15,536 nucleotides of DNA from Dehalococcoidia bacterium (GTDB lineage Bacteria; Chloroflexota; Dehalococcoidia; JACQUA01): positions 1 through 15,536 of the forward strand of contig JAUYHV010000219.1 of NCBI GenBank assembly GCA_030689845.1, written 5' to 3'. The number at the start of each line of letters is the position of its first letter. Within the stretch, counting starts at the first letter, position 1. The position numbers and the translations under genes were made by a program. Under the pieces are notes generated by a model that worked only from the letters and a program-made list of their open reading frames with translations, was not told the origin of the DNA and did no database searches. Below, one piece after another: positions 6,512 through 14,890 of the stretch.

Positions 6512-9229
6512 ATGTCTAGGGATTATACGCCTCATTTCGTCGGTCTGGGTGGTACCGGAACCGATGTTATAACTTCCATATTGGGGAACACCGACTTTAT
6601 ACTCCCGTTGTTAAAGACAGAGGGCGTGCGACTGTCTTGTCTTGCCCTGGATGTCGCCAGTTCTCAAATAGACAATCTCAACAGCGTCTACAATGATCTT
6701 CAGCAGAAGATGCGGGCCAACAGTATTTCTCGAGATAAGCTCTCAGTGGTGGCTAAATCCTTCAAAGATACCAAACCGGAGGGCCTGTTTGACTTCGTCA
6801 GACAATATCCTCAATACTCCAGAAACCAGAATTGCACCTTTCCCGATAACTATCGCCCCTGGCTGTCCTCGATAACCGAGATCCCCGAACTAGCCGGCGG
6901 AGTCGGCAGACGACGCGCCCTATCTAAGGCCATTTATGGCCAGAATCACTACGTGTTGCGCGTCACCCAGGATCCCGTTTCCATGTTCTTGGAAGTCGTT
7001 GTTTCTACGAACGTCCCGGTGATATTTGTAATTTACGGACTTGGCGGAGGTTCAGGGAGTGGAATGGCCCTGGACTTCACCCGCGACTTGAAAAAGTTTA
7101 TTGGCAGGGGAGTCCCTATTGTAGGCGTCTGCGTTCTGCCCTGCTCCTCCGACGATCCACCGGCCAAAGGCGCCCCTGCGTTTGCCGCGCTAATCGAACA
7201 TGGCGCGGTTCTAAACAGGATCACCAACAGTTCTTTGATCACCAAATATGGCGAAGCTTACACCTGTCCATACGAGGGGTTTTTCTTCATACCCCTTGCC
7301 CTTCCCCTGAGGCAGGGTAAGGGGCTGAAGTACGCCCAAAAGACTATGGACCAAGCCCTTGGCGATATTCTGATTAATTGTCTTAATTTTGATCTACAGG
7401 ACCTTCTGGGGCAGCTCCGGCCGGCTCTGGATGTCGGGGATAAGTGGGTCCATACTTTGAGCACTGTCCTGGTTTCCTACCCGATCCAGGAATATATTGA
7501 CCTGACCAAGAGCTATTTGGAAAAGCTCAACAAAATGATGATGTTGAAAAGACACAAGAAAGAGATCTACGGCGGTGAAAACGTGGCCGAGACGGGAGGG
7601 GTGTTTCGCATTCTGGGCTCATGCTACGCTGAATTAGCCGACATCTATAGAAAATGGCTCATACAACGGGGACGCTATGAAATTTCAAAATTTGACGAGG
7701 TCTTGAAAGACTTCATTTATGAAGAACATACTATAGATGCTGATTTCGTAATGCAAATAACTGGAGTCCATGACGTCATCAAGAGCGAAGTGGACGAACT
7801 GTACAAACCAGTCAAAGCCGTAAGGTTGGACGCCCACGAGGGAACTGTTGAGCACCGGATTGGAAAATCCCTGGATCGTCTCTACGATGATATCATCGAA
7901 TTGCCTCGGAAACACTTCGAGTTCAGAGCGGAGGCCCCCGAAATCCTTATTGGGATCCGTGAGGACCTTGAGGCTGCCGTTCAACTCACCCGCAAACAAT
8001 CTGAACTTCTCCGGGAAGTAGCCGAGATCTCTGAGTTCCTTCTCGATTATCTCGGGGCCTTGCGTCGCTTTATGGAAGCCAAGAAGCTCGCCGACCGCCT
8101 TTACCGGTTGCTGGAGACATCAGAACAGACAGAATTCAGGGAGCAATCGCTGGCCAAAATCAAAGAGATTCTGAATCCCGAAATGGTTATCATCTCTTCG
8201 TTCATTTCATCGATGTTCTTTCCCTTACACACAGAAATAAAAAATATCGATGAATACCTGACCGGTTGCCGCCGGATGCGCCGGGCCCTTGACGAAAAAC
8301 TAAGGGTTGCGGAAGACCTTTGTCGACAGAAAGAAGAAATGAGTCTTGCGGCAGAAGGGGAGAAAAAAGAGTCGGAAAAAGAACTGAGCCGGGTAAACCG
8401 CTTTTTCTCTTCGGGAAAGTACAGGCTCCTCCAAAGTAATCTGCAAGAAATAGACCGGCGTCTCAGTTCTCTAAAAGAGGATATTGGTATAGCGAGGGCT
8501 GAACTGCTCAAGATCCAGATGAAGAAGAAAGAGTATGAAAAGATCGCTCAGAAATATGAAGTGAATTCCGAGTACCGGAGACTGCTGCCTGAGATAATCG
8601 AGATGACCGATAGTTATTACCGCAGGCAAGATGAGCTGGCCAGAGACAAGGGGTATTACGAGCGCACGGGGGAGTTAACCGAGGGAGAACAGCTCAAAAT
8701 CATGCAAAAAATATTGAAAGGGGAAGAAAGGGCTCTCAGTCAGGAGAATATTCTCAAAGACATCCTGGACCATAAACATTTGCGAAACTACTTGTCCAGC
8801 GTGGTGAATTTATTCAAGGCGCCCGACGCTCTGGGTCTGACTTCAGAATACCGTACTGAACTTATGTGGTTCGTTGCCTGGGTGCCCGAGGGAATTTGGA
8901 GGATAGAAATGGAAGAGGATGTCAAAGCTGCTCTGGCATCATACATAAAACATGACGTGAGCAGGAGTCTTTCCATACGACACATTGTCTCTGGCAGTCC
9001 CTGGACAATGCGTTTTCTGCTCGTGGCTGCCCGGGCCTCGCCCTACCACCTCCGTGAGTACCAGGAGCTAAAGCAAGCCTATGAGTACACGTCTCCTGAG
9101 GACAAGAAACTGGCCCATTCCTTTCTGCTTGAGCAAGGTTTGCAGCCGGGTGACTACCTATCTTTTGACGATAACATCGCTGCAGAATTAATCAGGGCTA
9201 TCGAGAAAGAAAGCCCTAAAAAAGGTTAG
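6512..9229 (+). CDS. Large tubulin/FtsZ-superfamily GTPase (protein A of the twin-tubulin operon)
   Basis: The product has 905 residues. The first ~330 form a tubulin-type GTPase domain. GLGGTG (11-16) is the first glycine-rich nucleotide loop. IYGLGGGSGSG (174-184) is the tubulin/FtsZ signature loop. The strand GFFFIPLALPL (256-266) corresponds to the strand before helix H7. NFDLQD (292-297) fits the catalytic T7 NxDxxD motif that completes the neighbour's active site in a filament. The GLGGTG opening resembles the large 'tubulin-like' family (Pfam Tubulin_2). Residues ~330-905 are mostly helical and charged, with likely coiled coil around 585-720; two aromatic segments (557-575, 783-798) are too short to be confident membrane helices. 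No signal peptide is present, so it is cytoplasmic. ATG at 6512 has a weak GGGGA site; the in-frame ATGs upstream are cut by a TAG. It is first in the operon, 7 bases before gene B. GTP binding and polymerisation are inferred from motifs. Confidence 0.85.
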   Translation: MSRDYTPHFVGLGGTGTDVITSILGNTDFILPLLKTEGVRLSCLALDVASSQIDNLNSVYNDLQQKMRANSISRDKLSVVAKSFKDTKPEGLFDFVRQYPQYSRNQNCTFPDNYRPWLSSITEIPELAGGVGRRRALSKAIYGQNHYVLRVTQDPVSMFLEVVVSTNVPVIFVIYGLGGGSGSGMALDFTRDLKKFIGRGVPIVGVCVLPCSSDDPPAKGAPAFAALIEHGAVLNRITNSSLITKYGEAYTCPYEGFFFIPLALPLRQGKGLKYAQKTMDQALGDILINCLNFDLQDLLGQLRPALDVGDKWVHTLSTVLVSYPIQEYIDLTKSYLEKLNKMMMLKRHKKEIYGGENVAETGGVFRILGSCYAELADIYRKWLIQRGRYEISKFDEVLKDFIYEEHTIDADFVMQITGVHDVIKSEVDELYKPVKAVRLDAHEGTVEHRIGKSLDRLYDDIIELPRKHFEFRAEAPEILIGIREDLEAAVQLTRKQSELLREVAEISEFLLDYLGALRRFMEAKKLADRLYRLLETSEQTEFREQSLAKIKEILNPEMVIISSFISSMFFPLHTEIKNIDEYLTGCRRMRRALDEKLRVAEDLCRQKEEMSLAAEGEKKESEKELSRVNRFFSSGKYRLLQSNLQEIDRRLSSLKEDIGIARAELLKIQMKKKEYEKIAQKYEVNSEYRRLLPEIIEMTDSYYRRQDELARDKGYYERTGELTEGEQLKIMQKILKGEERALSQENILKDILDHKHLRNYLSSVVNLFKAPDALGLTSEYRTELMWFVAWVPEGIWRIEMEEDVKAALASYIKHDVSRSLSIRHIVSGSPWTMRFLLVAARASPYHLREYQELKQAYEYTSPEDKKLAHSFLLEQGLQPGDYLSFDDNIAAELIRAIEKESPKKG

Positions 9230-9236
9230 AGCAAAT

Positions 9237-11639
9237 ATGCAGTTGTCCCCGGGTTCCGGAACTAGTGATGGAAGCTTGGACCTCAGAGGCAGAGAAAACC
9301 TTTTGAGGGCGAACTTGCAGAAACTGCTGGCTTCTGTGGCCGTGTTTATCGCTTCAGTGGTCGTGCTGTTGTCAGTCCCCTTCTTCCCGCCGGTTGTCTG
9401 CATTATCGGAGCCGCAGGACTGGCCGCCCTAGCTTTCGGAAAGCCGCCTCAAGCGATAGCGATCATGCTCTTTGCCTCTTTGGTTGGATATGTGTACCAA
9501 CTCGGGCTTCCGGTCCTAGTTTTTGTAGGAATGGCTATTTTTTATATAATTCTTTCTGCTGTCAGCGACTCTCCAGGTGCAGCTACGGGCGCTGCCGCCG
9601 GCGTTATTGCCGGTATGCTCACCCTCACTCCTTTCTACTTCTTGTCGTTACCAGTTATCATGGGTGTCACCATTTTCAGGGCCAAGGGTCAAAAGGTTGG
9701 CAGTACCATTTCGCTGATGTTGTTCCTGTTGTTGTACCTGCCTCTTCTCACTAACAACCTCTCAATTAGCTCACACGAAAGTGTAGTTCCCTTGTTTCAA
9801 CAGGTCAACTATCAGGCAAAGGAGCCTGTTTCTCTGGTAGAAGTCGGAGACATGGTTTCAGCCCTAGTAAAGGAAGTCGGTACCAATAAGATCATATGGC
9901 ACAATCTCACCGTCTACTTGCCTATCGGCTTTACGGACTACGGTAGCCGCCTGTTGGGCATAATCCTAGCCGTTGTCATCGCTATGAGCGTATCGATTGC
10001 CTTTGCCCTCCGTTCTGTTTTTAACTGGATGACCAGTAGAGAAATACGAATCCCTCATCTTCGCCTTGCAGCGCCAATTGCATCGTTATTAATAGCAAGT
10101 GGCGTATTCCTTTTGCTCCTGGAAACGTTGAAGCCTTCTTTTGGCTATTTCACGGGATTGGATGGTTCAGCACTTGGGGGGTTATTGCTAGGGACAGTGG
10201 TTGTCGGCGGCATGGGCTCGGCAACCGAACTATGGCTCAGGCGCCGGGACCAGCTAATCACCTTGAGAGAGGAGTTGTCCGAGTTGCTCCCTTCCATTAC
10301 GGAGAAGAATGATGCCCTCAAAGCAAGACTCGAATCCACCAGGACCAGGAGCACAAAGCTGGGTCTTAGTTCTGAGCAGGCTCTTGTGGCCAAATGCAGC
10401 CAGGAGCTGTCTTTCGTCAGTTCCATCGAACACATGGATCTAACCACTTTGCAGAGGAAACTCAAAGTATTAAAGGACCTTGAAGTCCAGATCAATAATG
10501 CATTTCAAGAAACTCTGCGAAAACTTACCCGGTATTACACCGAAGGCCGCCTGAGGTACAATGATTATCTGCAGCAGTCCAATGAAATTGGCTTCCCGTC
10601 CGGAGACCCGATTTCCGAGGCCGGTACATCGGTATCAGCGACGCGGTGGTCACCAGGTGCCCTTAGCGTCCCGGTTGGAGATATCACATTGGAGGCAACG
10701 GCCACCGAAGCAATGTCATCCGGTTACGAGGGCATCTTGAAAGAGCAGGAGAACCTCAACGAAAAGCTGGGACAACTGGCTCAGGTTTTGATGAAAGAGT
10801 GTGACGCAATCGTCCAGGTAATCGTGACAGAAATAGACAGTACCTTGATGACAGGAGGGGTGGAAATCGCCCGTAATTACTTGAACCAGGGACATTGTGA
10901 GGATGCAGTCGATACTTTATTAACTGTGCTGGCTGCCATGGAACGAAACATACGAGCCCCCACAGCCAGTTTTTCTCAGAGAATCGACGACGCCAGCACG
11001 GGACTGAAGACTATTCTTTCCGATGCGCTCTTGCCCAAGCTTGACGTTATGGGGGACGAGCAGGGCATCATGCACCTTAATGATATCGTCTCCCAGATAG
11101 GTGACTTGCGTCAGGCAGATGCAAACGAGAAAACCTTTGCCCAATTATCCCGGATCGTCAGCCAGGGAAAACGGCTTGCTGAGTTGTCTCATTCGGTTTT
11201 CTCCTGGGTAGCTGCCAAAATATCCGAACTGGAGAAGGACATAGAGGTTAGGGTGCCACGGGGCCATAGCTGGGGCAAGGAACCTTATGCCCTTTCAGAA
11301 ACCGAAGAGTCGATTGCAAAGCTGGACGGAAAATCGGGGAAACAGAATTTGGAAACCCGGGTGGCGACTATCGAAAACATTGAAAAGGCTATCGGAAGCA
11401 ATGCTGTGCTTATGGATCAATACGCTTCCACATTGGAATTCTTGATCAATTACGTTAATATCGAATATCTTCTGGACCAAATACTTCAGGAAAGAGGCTG
11501 TGCTGAAGACAAGGACCTTCCCGTCCGTTCGGTTTTCGCCCTTCGTTATTTGAAGCTGTACTATGAGAAGCGATACAGCGAGGTTACCCTGAACGCCACT
11601 ACTAAGGGTTTAAGTGTTAGACTAGAAAATGAACGATAA
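9237..11639 (+). CDS. Polytopic membrane protein with long helical cytoplasmic tail (protein B)
   Basis: The product has 800 residues and matches no family I recognise. The N-terminal part holds about nine or ten hydrophobic segments: roughly 31-49, 51-67, 73-89, 91-109, 115-131, 132-147, 156-171, 237-261, 277-296 and 309-328. A polar stretch at 172-235 between two of them probably forms an external loop or amphipathic membrane-surface helices. After WLRRRDQ (333-339, positive-inside) the remaining ~460 residues are soluble, helical and rich in heptad-like Leu/Glu/Lys, with likely coiled coils around 336-370, 400-430 and 495-530. ATG at 9237 follows the stop of gene A by 7 bases, with AAAGGTTAG as a ribosome site. 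The end overlaps gene C by 11 bases. The architecture suggests the membrane anchor or receptor for the two tubulin-like proteins, analogous in role (not in sequence) to FtsZ tethers. Function is inferred only from context. Confidence 0.75.
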   Translation: MQLSPGSGTSDGSLDLRGRENLLRANLQKLLASVAVFIASVVVLLSVPFFPPVVCIIGAAGLAALAFGKPPQAIAIMLFASLVGYVYQLGLPVLVFVGMAIFYIILSAVSDSPGAATGAAAGVIAGMLTLTPFYFLSLPVIMGVTIFRAKGQKVGSTISLMLFLLLYLPLLTNNLSISSHESVVPLFQQVNYQAKEPVSLVEVGDMVSALVKEVGTNKIIWHNLTVYLPIGFTDYGSRLLGIILAVVIAMSVSIAFALRSVFNWMTSREIRIPHLRLAAPIASLLIASGVFLLLLETLKPSFGYFTGLDGSALGGLLLGTVVVGGMGSATELWLRRRDQLITLREELSELLPSITEKNDALKARLESTRTRSTKLGLSSEQALVAKCSQELSFVSSIEHMDLTTLQRKLKVLKDLEVQINNAFQETLRKLTRYYTEGRLRYNDYLQQSNEIGFPSGDPISEAGTSVSATRWSPGALSVPVGDITLEATATEAMSSGYEGILKEQENLNEKLGQLAQVLMKECDAIVQVIVTEIDSTLMTGGVEIARNYLNQGHCEDAVDTLLTVLAAMERNIRAPTASFSQRIDDASTGLKTILSDALLPKLDVMGDEQGIMHLNDIVSQIGDLRQADANEKTFAQLSRIVSQGKRLAELSHSVFSWVAAKISELEKDIEVRVPRGHSWGKEPYALSETEESIAKLDGKSGKQNLETRVATIENIEKAIGSNAVLMDQYASTLEFLINYVNIEYLLDQILQERGCAEDKDLPVRSVFALRYLKLYYEKRYSEVTLNATTKGLSVRLENER

Positions 11640-12690
11640 CAAAACCGGAATTGTTCGCACACCAATTGATTACCGGGCAAAGGATGTCTCGTGGAAGGAT
11701 GTCAAAAAAGCGCAGCTTCATGTAACCAATAAATCGCTCCAACTCGTGACGAAGAAACTCTGGGTAAAACAGGTCGTTACGTGGGAACTCCAAATACCCA
11801 GTATAACCGCTGTGCACTTAAACGCTGACGCCAATGAGATTGTGGTTGAATCTCAACTGGGGAATGCTGCCATAAGCGATAGATTGGTGTTGACCCATTC
11901 CAGCGACGTCCGCCAGGCCTTCGAGAAGATAAACAGTCTTTTCGAAAGTTGCCGGGACCAAAGGGACCGGGAAAGGAGAGACCGGGAGGAGGCGGAAAGA
12001 AAAACGAGGGACGAAGCTGAACGAAAGAAGCAGCAAGCGTTCCAGGCCTATCATGCGCTTATTTCGTCCGTTGGCGGACAATTGTGGCAGGTAACCCAGG
12101 GCCTGTACCGGATTATTATGGATATCCGGATAGAGGATTGGGAAAAAGCCTCCAGTAGCTTCCAGGCGGCCCGGGATGAACTAGCTGGTATTGTTACCAA
12201 AGTGGACGTTGCTGAGATGCCCTTATTTGGAACGCTTGATAAGGCGTTGGCAGCCAGGGAGGGCGAGCAAGTCGTCACCGAATGCGCCGAAACTCTGGGG
12301 AGGTTGGTTGAATTTCTAGATACGGCTAAGCCCAAGATTCCGGGTTGGGAATGGGGGGACACAAATGACGTTATCACACCGAGTTGGCGGCATCTCCCTT
12401 ACCTGGTCCTCTTTTGCGCGACTTACAATGAAACTCTTTTGGATTATGACACAGCAAACAAAGACGGCACCAGGGTTGAGATAGATAGACTCGAACGAGT
12501 TACCAGGATCGTCAATCCACTCTTCTCAGTCGACTTGAATGAGTACATCAAGCAACTTCGGCAGGCGGTAGAGACCGGGAATAGCGACCTGCTCCGGCGC
12601 AACAATGACCAACTGGACCTATACATCAGTGGCTTTTTTAGCAGGCAGCAAGCCACCAATCCGATGGAACCAAGGCTGGCAAAAGAATGA
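11629..12690 (+). CDS. PH-like domain and coiled-coil protein (protein C)
   Basis: The product has 353 residues and no family is recognised with certainty. Residues 15-105 alternate in short beta strands and end in a helix (VRQAFEKINSLFES, 94-107). Together with VTNKSLQLVTK (32-42) and ISDRLVLTH (82-90) this resembles a PH/GRAM-like fold, which binds lipids or peptides. A highly charged Arg/Glu coiled coil follows at 107-137. The remainder is helical, with Trp-rich segments (GWEWGD 239-244, SWRHLP 252-257). No membrane helix or signal peptide is seen, so it should be cytoplasmic or peripheral. Its ATG lies inside the end of gene B (11-base overlap) and its stop overlaps the start of gene D by 4 bases (ATGA), so it is very probably translationally coupled. 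It could be an adaptor between the membrane protein and the tubulin-like filament. Confidence 0.7.
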   Translation: MNDNKTGIVRTPIDYRAKDVSWKDVKKAQLHVTNKSLQLVTKKLWVKQVVTWELQIPSITAVHLNADANEIVVESQLGNAAISDRLVLTHSSDVRQAFEKINSLFESCRDQRDRERRDREEAERKTRDEAERKKQQAFQAYHALISSVGGQLWQVTQGLYRIIMDIRIEDWEKASSSFQAARDELAGIVTKVDVAEMPLFGTLDKALAAREGEQVVTECAETLGRLVEFLDTAKPKIPGWEWGDTNDVITPSWRHLPYLVLFCATYNETLLDYDTANKDGTRVEIDRLERVTRIVNPLFSVDLNEYIKQLRQAVETGNSDLLRRNNDQLDLYISGFFSRQQATNPMEPRLAKE

Positions 12691-13976
12691 GCTTGTGTAT
12701 AAATAAACATGCTAATATCGACAACGCTCGGGAGTGTACTACCTGCCACCTCCCCATAATTGACTACAGGGAAGAAATCGACAAGCTGAAGCAACTCCTG
12801 TCCAAGAAATCCGTCTTTGCCAGACCAAAGGTGGCTACCGTTTATTACGGAATTGGCGGACATGGCTGTGCTACTGTCCGCCAATTACAGAACTTGACTC
12901 CCACTTCACCGAGGATATCTTTCTGCTATCTGGACTCTTCAACCGAGGATTTATCCCGAATAAGCGAGGGAAACTCTTCCATAATTACCTACAGCGTGGG
13001 TTCTATTAACACGGGCAGCGCGGTATTCTGCGGCCTGGGTGAAATGGCTGCGGCCAGAGATGATGGCCTGGTCGATCAACTTTACCGGTCCGGTTGCCGC
13101 GAGCCGGATGAAAATCAGATATTGTTTTTTGTTTCGGCATTGGGTGGCGGCACCGGGAGTGGCCTGGGGCCCCAAATTGTGGCCGCCTGCAAACGGATAA
13201 ATTCTAAATCCACAACTATCGCCATTTCGGTCTTACCCTCGGCAAATGAGCCTCCCCAGGCCCATTTTAACGCTTATTATGGCGTTTCAAAGCTCCTGGC
13301 CGTCGACAATATACCTTTGACTGAGATGCTGGTACTATTGGACCATGACCGGCTACGACAAACAAGGGGCGTGGGTAAGGGAGGCAGCGAACTAAAAATG
13401 GAATCCATTGTGACAGCTTTTCTAAAGTTACTGGGGGTTACCTTCACACACACCAGCCTCATACCCATCAGCAAAACGCTGACGGGTCTGGGAATTCAGG
13501 CAGTTATTCCCTGCCTGGCGATGGGTAGGAGCGTGAACATTTTCGGAAGTCTGACCAATGTCCTGGATAGCGCCCTGGTGGTACCTCTTGCACCACTGGA
13601 ACCGTCACGGGTGACCTTCTCCTGTTTGCTCTTAAGTATTCCCCAACGACTAGGCCATATGTTCCCGGCCAACGGTGTTTCCCAAGAGTTCCAGGGGTGG
13701 AATGTGAAGCATTTTCCCGGATTGCGAGCTAGCGAGTTCCAGATTGCCCAGACCGAAGAACTCTCAGATAGGGTAGATTGCTGTATCCTTCTAGGTGGGA
13801 ATAGCCTGGACAGCACTATGAACAAGGCGATAAAAGGTTTTGAGAGTTTCAAGGGATTCTGTGATGCTTCAATGGAAGTCGGACAATGGGCAAACTGCGG
13901 TCTCAGTCCAGAGAAGGTAAAACTGGCGGAAGAGACAGTCCGGCAATATGATTTCCGGCTGAGCATAGGATCGTAA
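12687..13976 (+). CDS. Zinc-ribbon tubulin/FtsZ-superfamily protein (protein D, second tubulin of the operon)
   Basis: The product has 429 residues. An N-terminal zinc ribbon has Cys4, His8, Cys17 and Cys20 (C-x3-H-x8-C-x2-C), followed by a short helix (27-42). The tubulin/FtsZ GTPase domain then begins: YYGIGGHGC (53-61) is the first nucleotide loop and SALGGGTGSG (150-159) is the signature loop. LVLLDHDRL (215-223) matches the FtsZ strand that usually reads I-P-N-D-K/R-L. In an ungapped alignment back from LAMG (277-280), the T7 motif NxDxxD is replaced by I-S-K-T-L-T (261-266), placing Lys263 at the first catalytic Asp. The total length without the ribbon is close to FtsZ. The start ATG overlaps the stop of gene C (ATGA) and has no clear ribosome site, as expected for coupled translation. 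It probably binds GTP and partners protein A; loss of its own T7 activity is an inference from hand alignment. Confidence 0.85.
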   Translation: MSLCINKHANIDNARECTTCHLPIIDYREEIDKLKQLLSKKSVFARPKVATVYYGIGGHGCATVRQLQNLTPTSPRISFCYLDSSTEDLSRISEGNSSIITYSVGSINTGSAVFCGLGEMAAARDDGLVDQLYRSGCREPDENQILFFVSALGGGTGSGLGPQIVAACKRINSKSTTIAISVLPSANEPPQAHFNAYYGVSKLLAVDNIPLTEMLVLLDHDRLRQTRGVGKGGSELKMESIVTAFLKLLGVTFTHTSLIPISKTLTGLGIQAVIPCLAMGRSVNIFGSLTNVLDSALVVPLAPLEPSRVTFSCLLLSIPQRLGHMFPANGVSQEFQGWNVKHFPGLRASEFQIAQTEELSDRVDCCILLGGNSLDSTMNKAIKGFESFKGFCDASMEVGQWANCGLSPEKVKLAEETVRQYDFRLSIGS

Positions 13977-14022
13977 GCGTGCTGGTTTTGCGGATTGGCG
14001 ACTCGCTTAGAGTTGTTCCCTG

Positions 14023-14604
14023 TTGCCAATGATGGAAACTACAATAATCATTGGGGTCAGTTCACAGGTCTTGGAGGTAAAACAAGATAGGTGCCATAAT
14101 AATACTCTGGAACGACTACTGACCGGTTCAGTAAGACGAGAATCCATTCTGGGGGGTATATTTACTGGCACGGCGGCGAAAGGACTGATTCAGTTATTGA
14201 TATTCTGGGCGGTAGGGATTCTAGTATTCAATATAGACCTGGGACGGTCTCCAGTTGCCGTTATCCTCCTCTCTATACTGATGGTAATCATGTCCTCAGC
14301 CTTTGCTATCATGCTGGCCACCCTATCCAAGACCCAGCGTAGTGCCGGCTCAATAGCTGTGCTCGCTTCTCTGGTTCTGGTACCCCTCGGGGGCTGCTGG
14401 TGGCCGCTGTTTATCCTCCCTAAATGGATGCAGACAATAGCCAGGATACCCCCCCCCCACGGATGGGCAAACACCGGCTTTAACAAATTGATGGTCTTCG
14501 GAGCCGACTTCGGTGCCGCAGTTCCGGAGATGTTAGCCCTCATAGGCTTCACTGCACTTTTCGGCATCATAGCTATATGGCGTTTCCGTACCAGTACTGC
14601 TTAA
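14023..14604 (+). pseudogene. 5'-truncated ABC-2 type transporter permease
   Basis: The open frame of 193 residues (TTG at 14023, ATGs at 14029 and 14032, no ribosome site) matches only the C-terminal half of an ABC-2 permease. Homology begins near 14100 with TLERLLTGSVRRESILGG, the conserved segment that follows the extracellular domain. Four hydrophobic helices follow, with the family motif GGCWWP between them. The first membrane helix and the ~180-residue extracellular loop are missing; only 46 bases separate the frame from the tubulin gene, so they are not nearby. Residues 1-25 look like unrelated sequence read through. A run of ten Cs (14449-14458) lies inside the frame and does not break it. 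No ATPase gene is next to it. Most likely it is a relic left by a deletion or an insertion, though expression of a short protein cannot be excluded. Confidence 0.65.
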
Positions 14605-14890
14605 GTAGACGTTACTAATAGTCCATCCAGTATAGCCAGCGTTTTATTGAGGAGATTCCCAGGTTGAACAATCAAGTATTTTGTTACCTCAATCTTAAGA
14701 TTTCCCGAAGATAGACTTTAGTTGATCGATTCCGAAATACGCATGGTTTGTGCTTGACTAGTCTCAGCAGGCTCCGAGGCTATCTTCCCGGCTGTTCAGG
14801 AGTAGGCTCTAGATGCCCTGAAATAATGCAATCGATAAATAATTAGGGTATGATAGGAGGAGTTATTTAATTTACACAGAGGAGACCGGA
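14605..14890 (+). promoter_or_regulatory. Intergenic region with weak promoter for the downstream lipoprotein
   Basis: No gene is seen in these 286 bases. TATGAT at 14849-14854 could be a -10 box, about 37 bases before the next ATG, but the sequence 17 bases upstream (ATGCAA) is a poor -35. A purine-rich GGAGGAG (14857-14863) lies just after it, and the functional ribosome site GAGGAG (14879-14884) is closer to the start. I find no clear terminator after the truncated permease. Confidence 0.35.

Noticed and set aside
13977..14022. Terminator after the second tubulin-like gene
   Set aside because: A TAAGCG/CGCTTA pairing exists, but the loop is long and no T tract follows.
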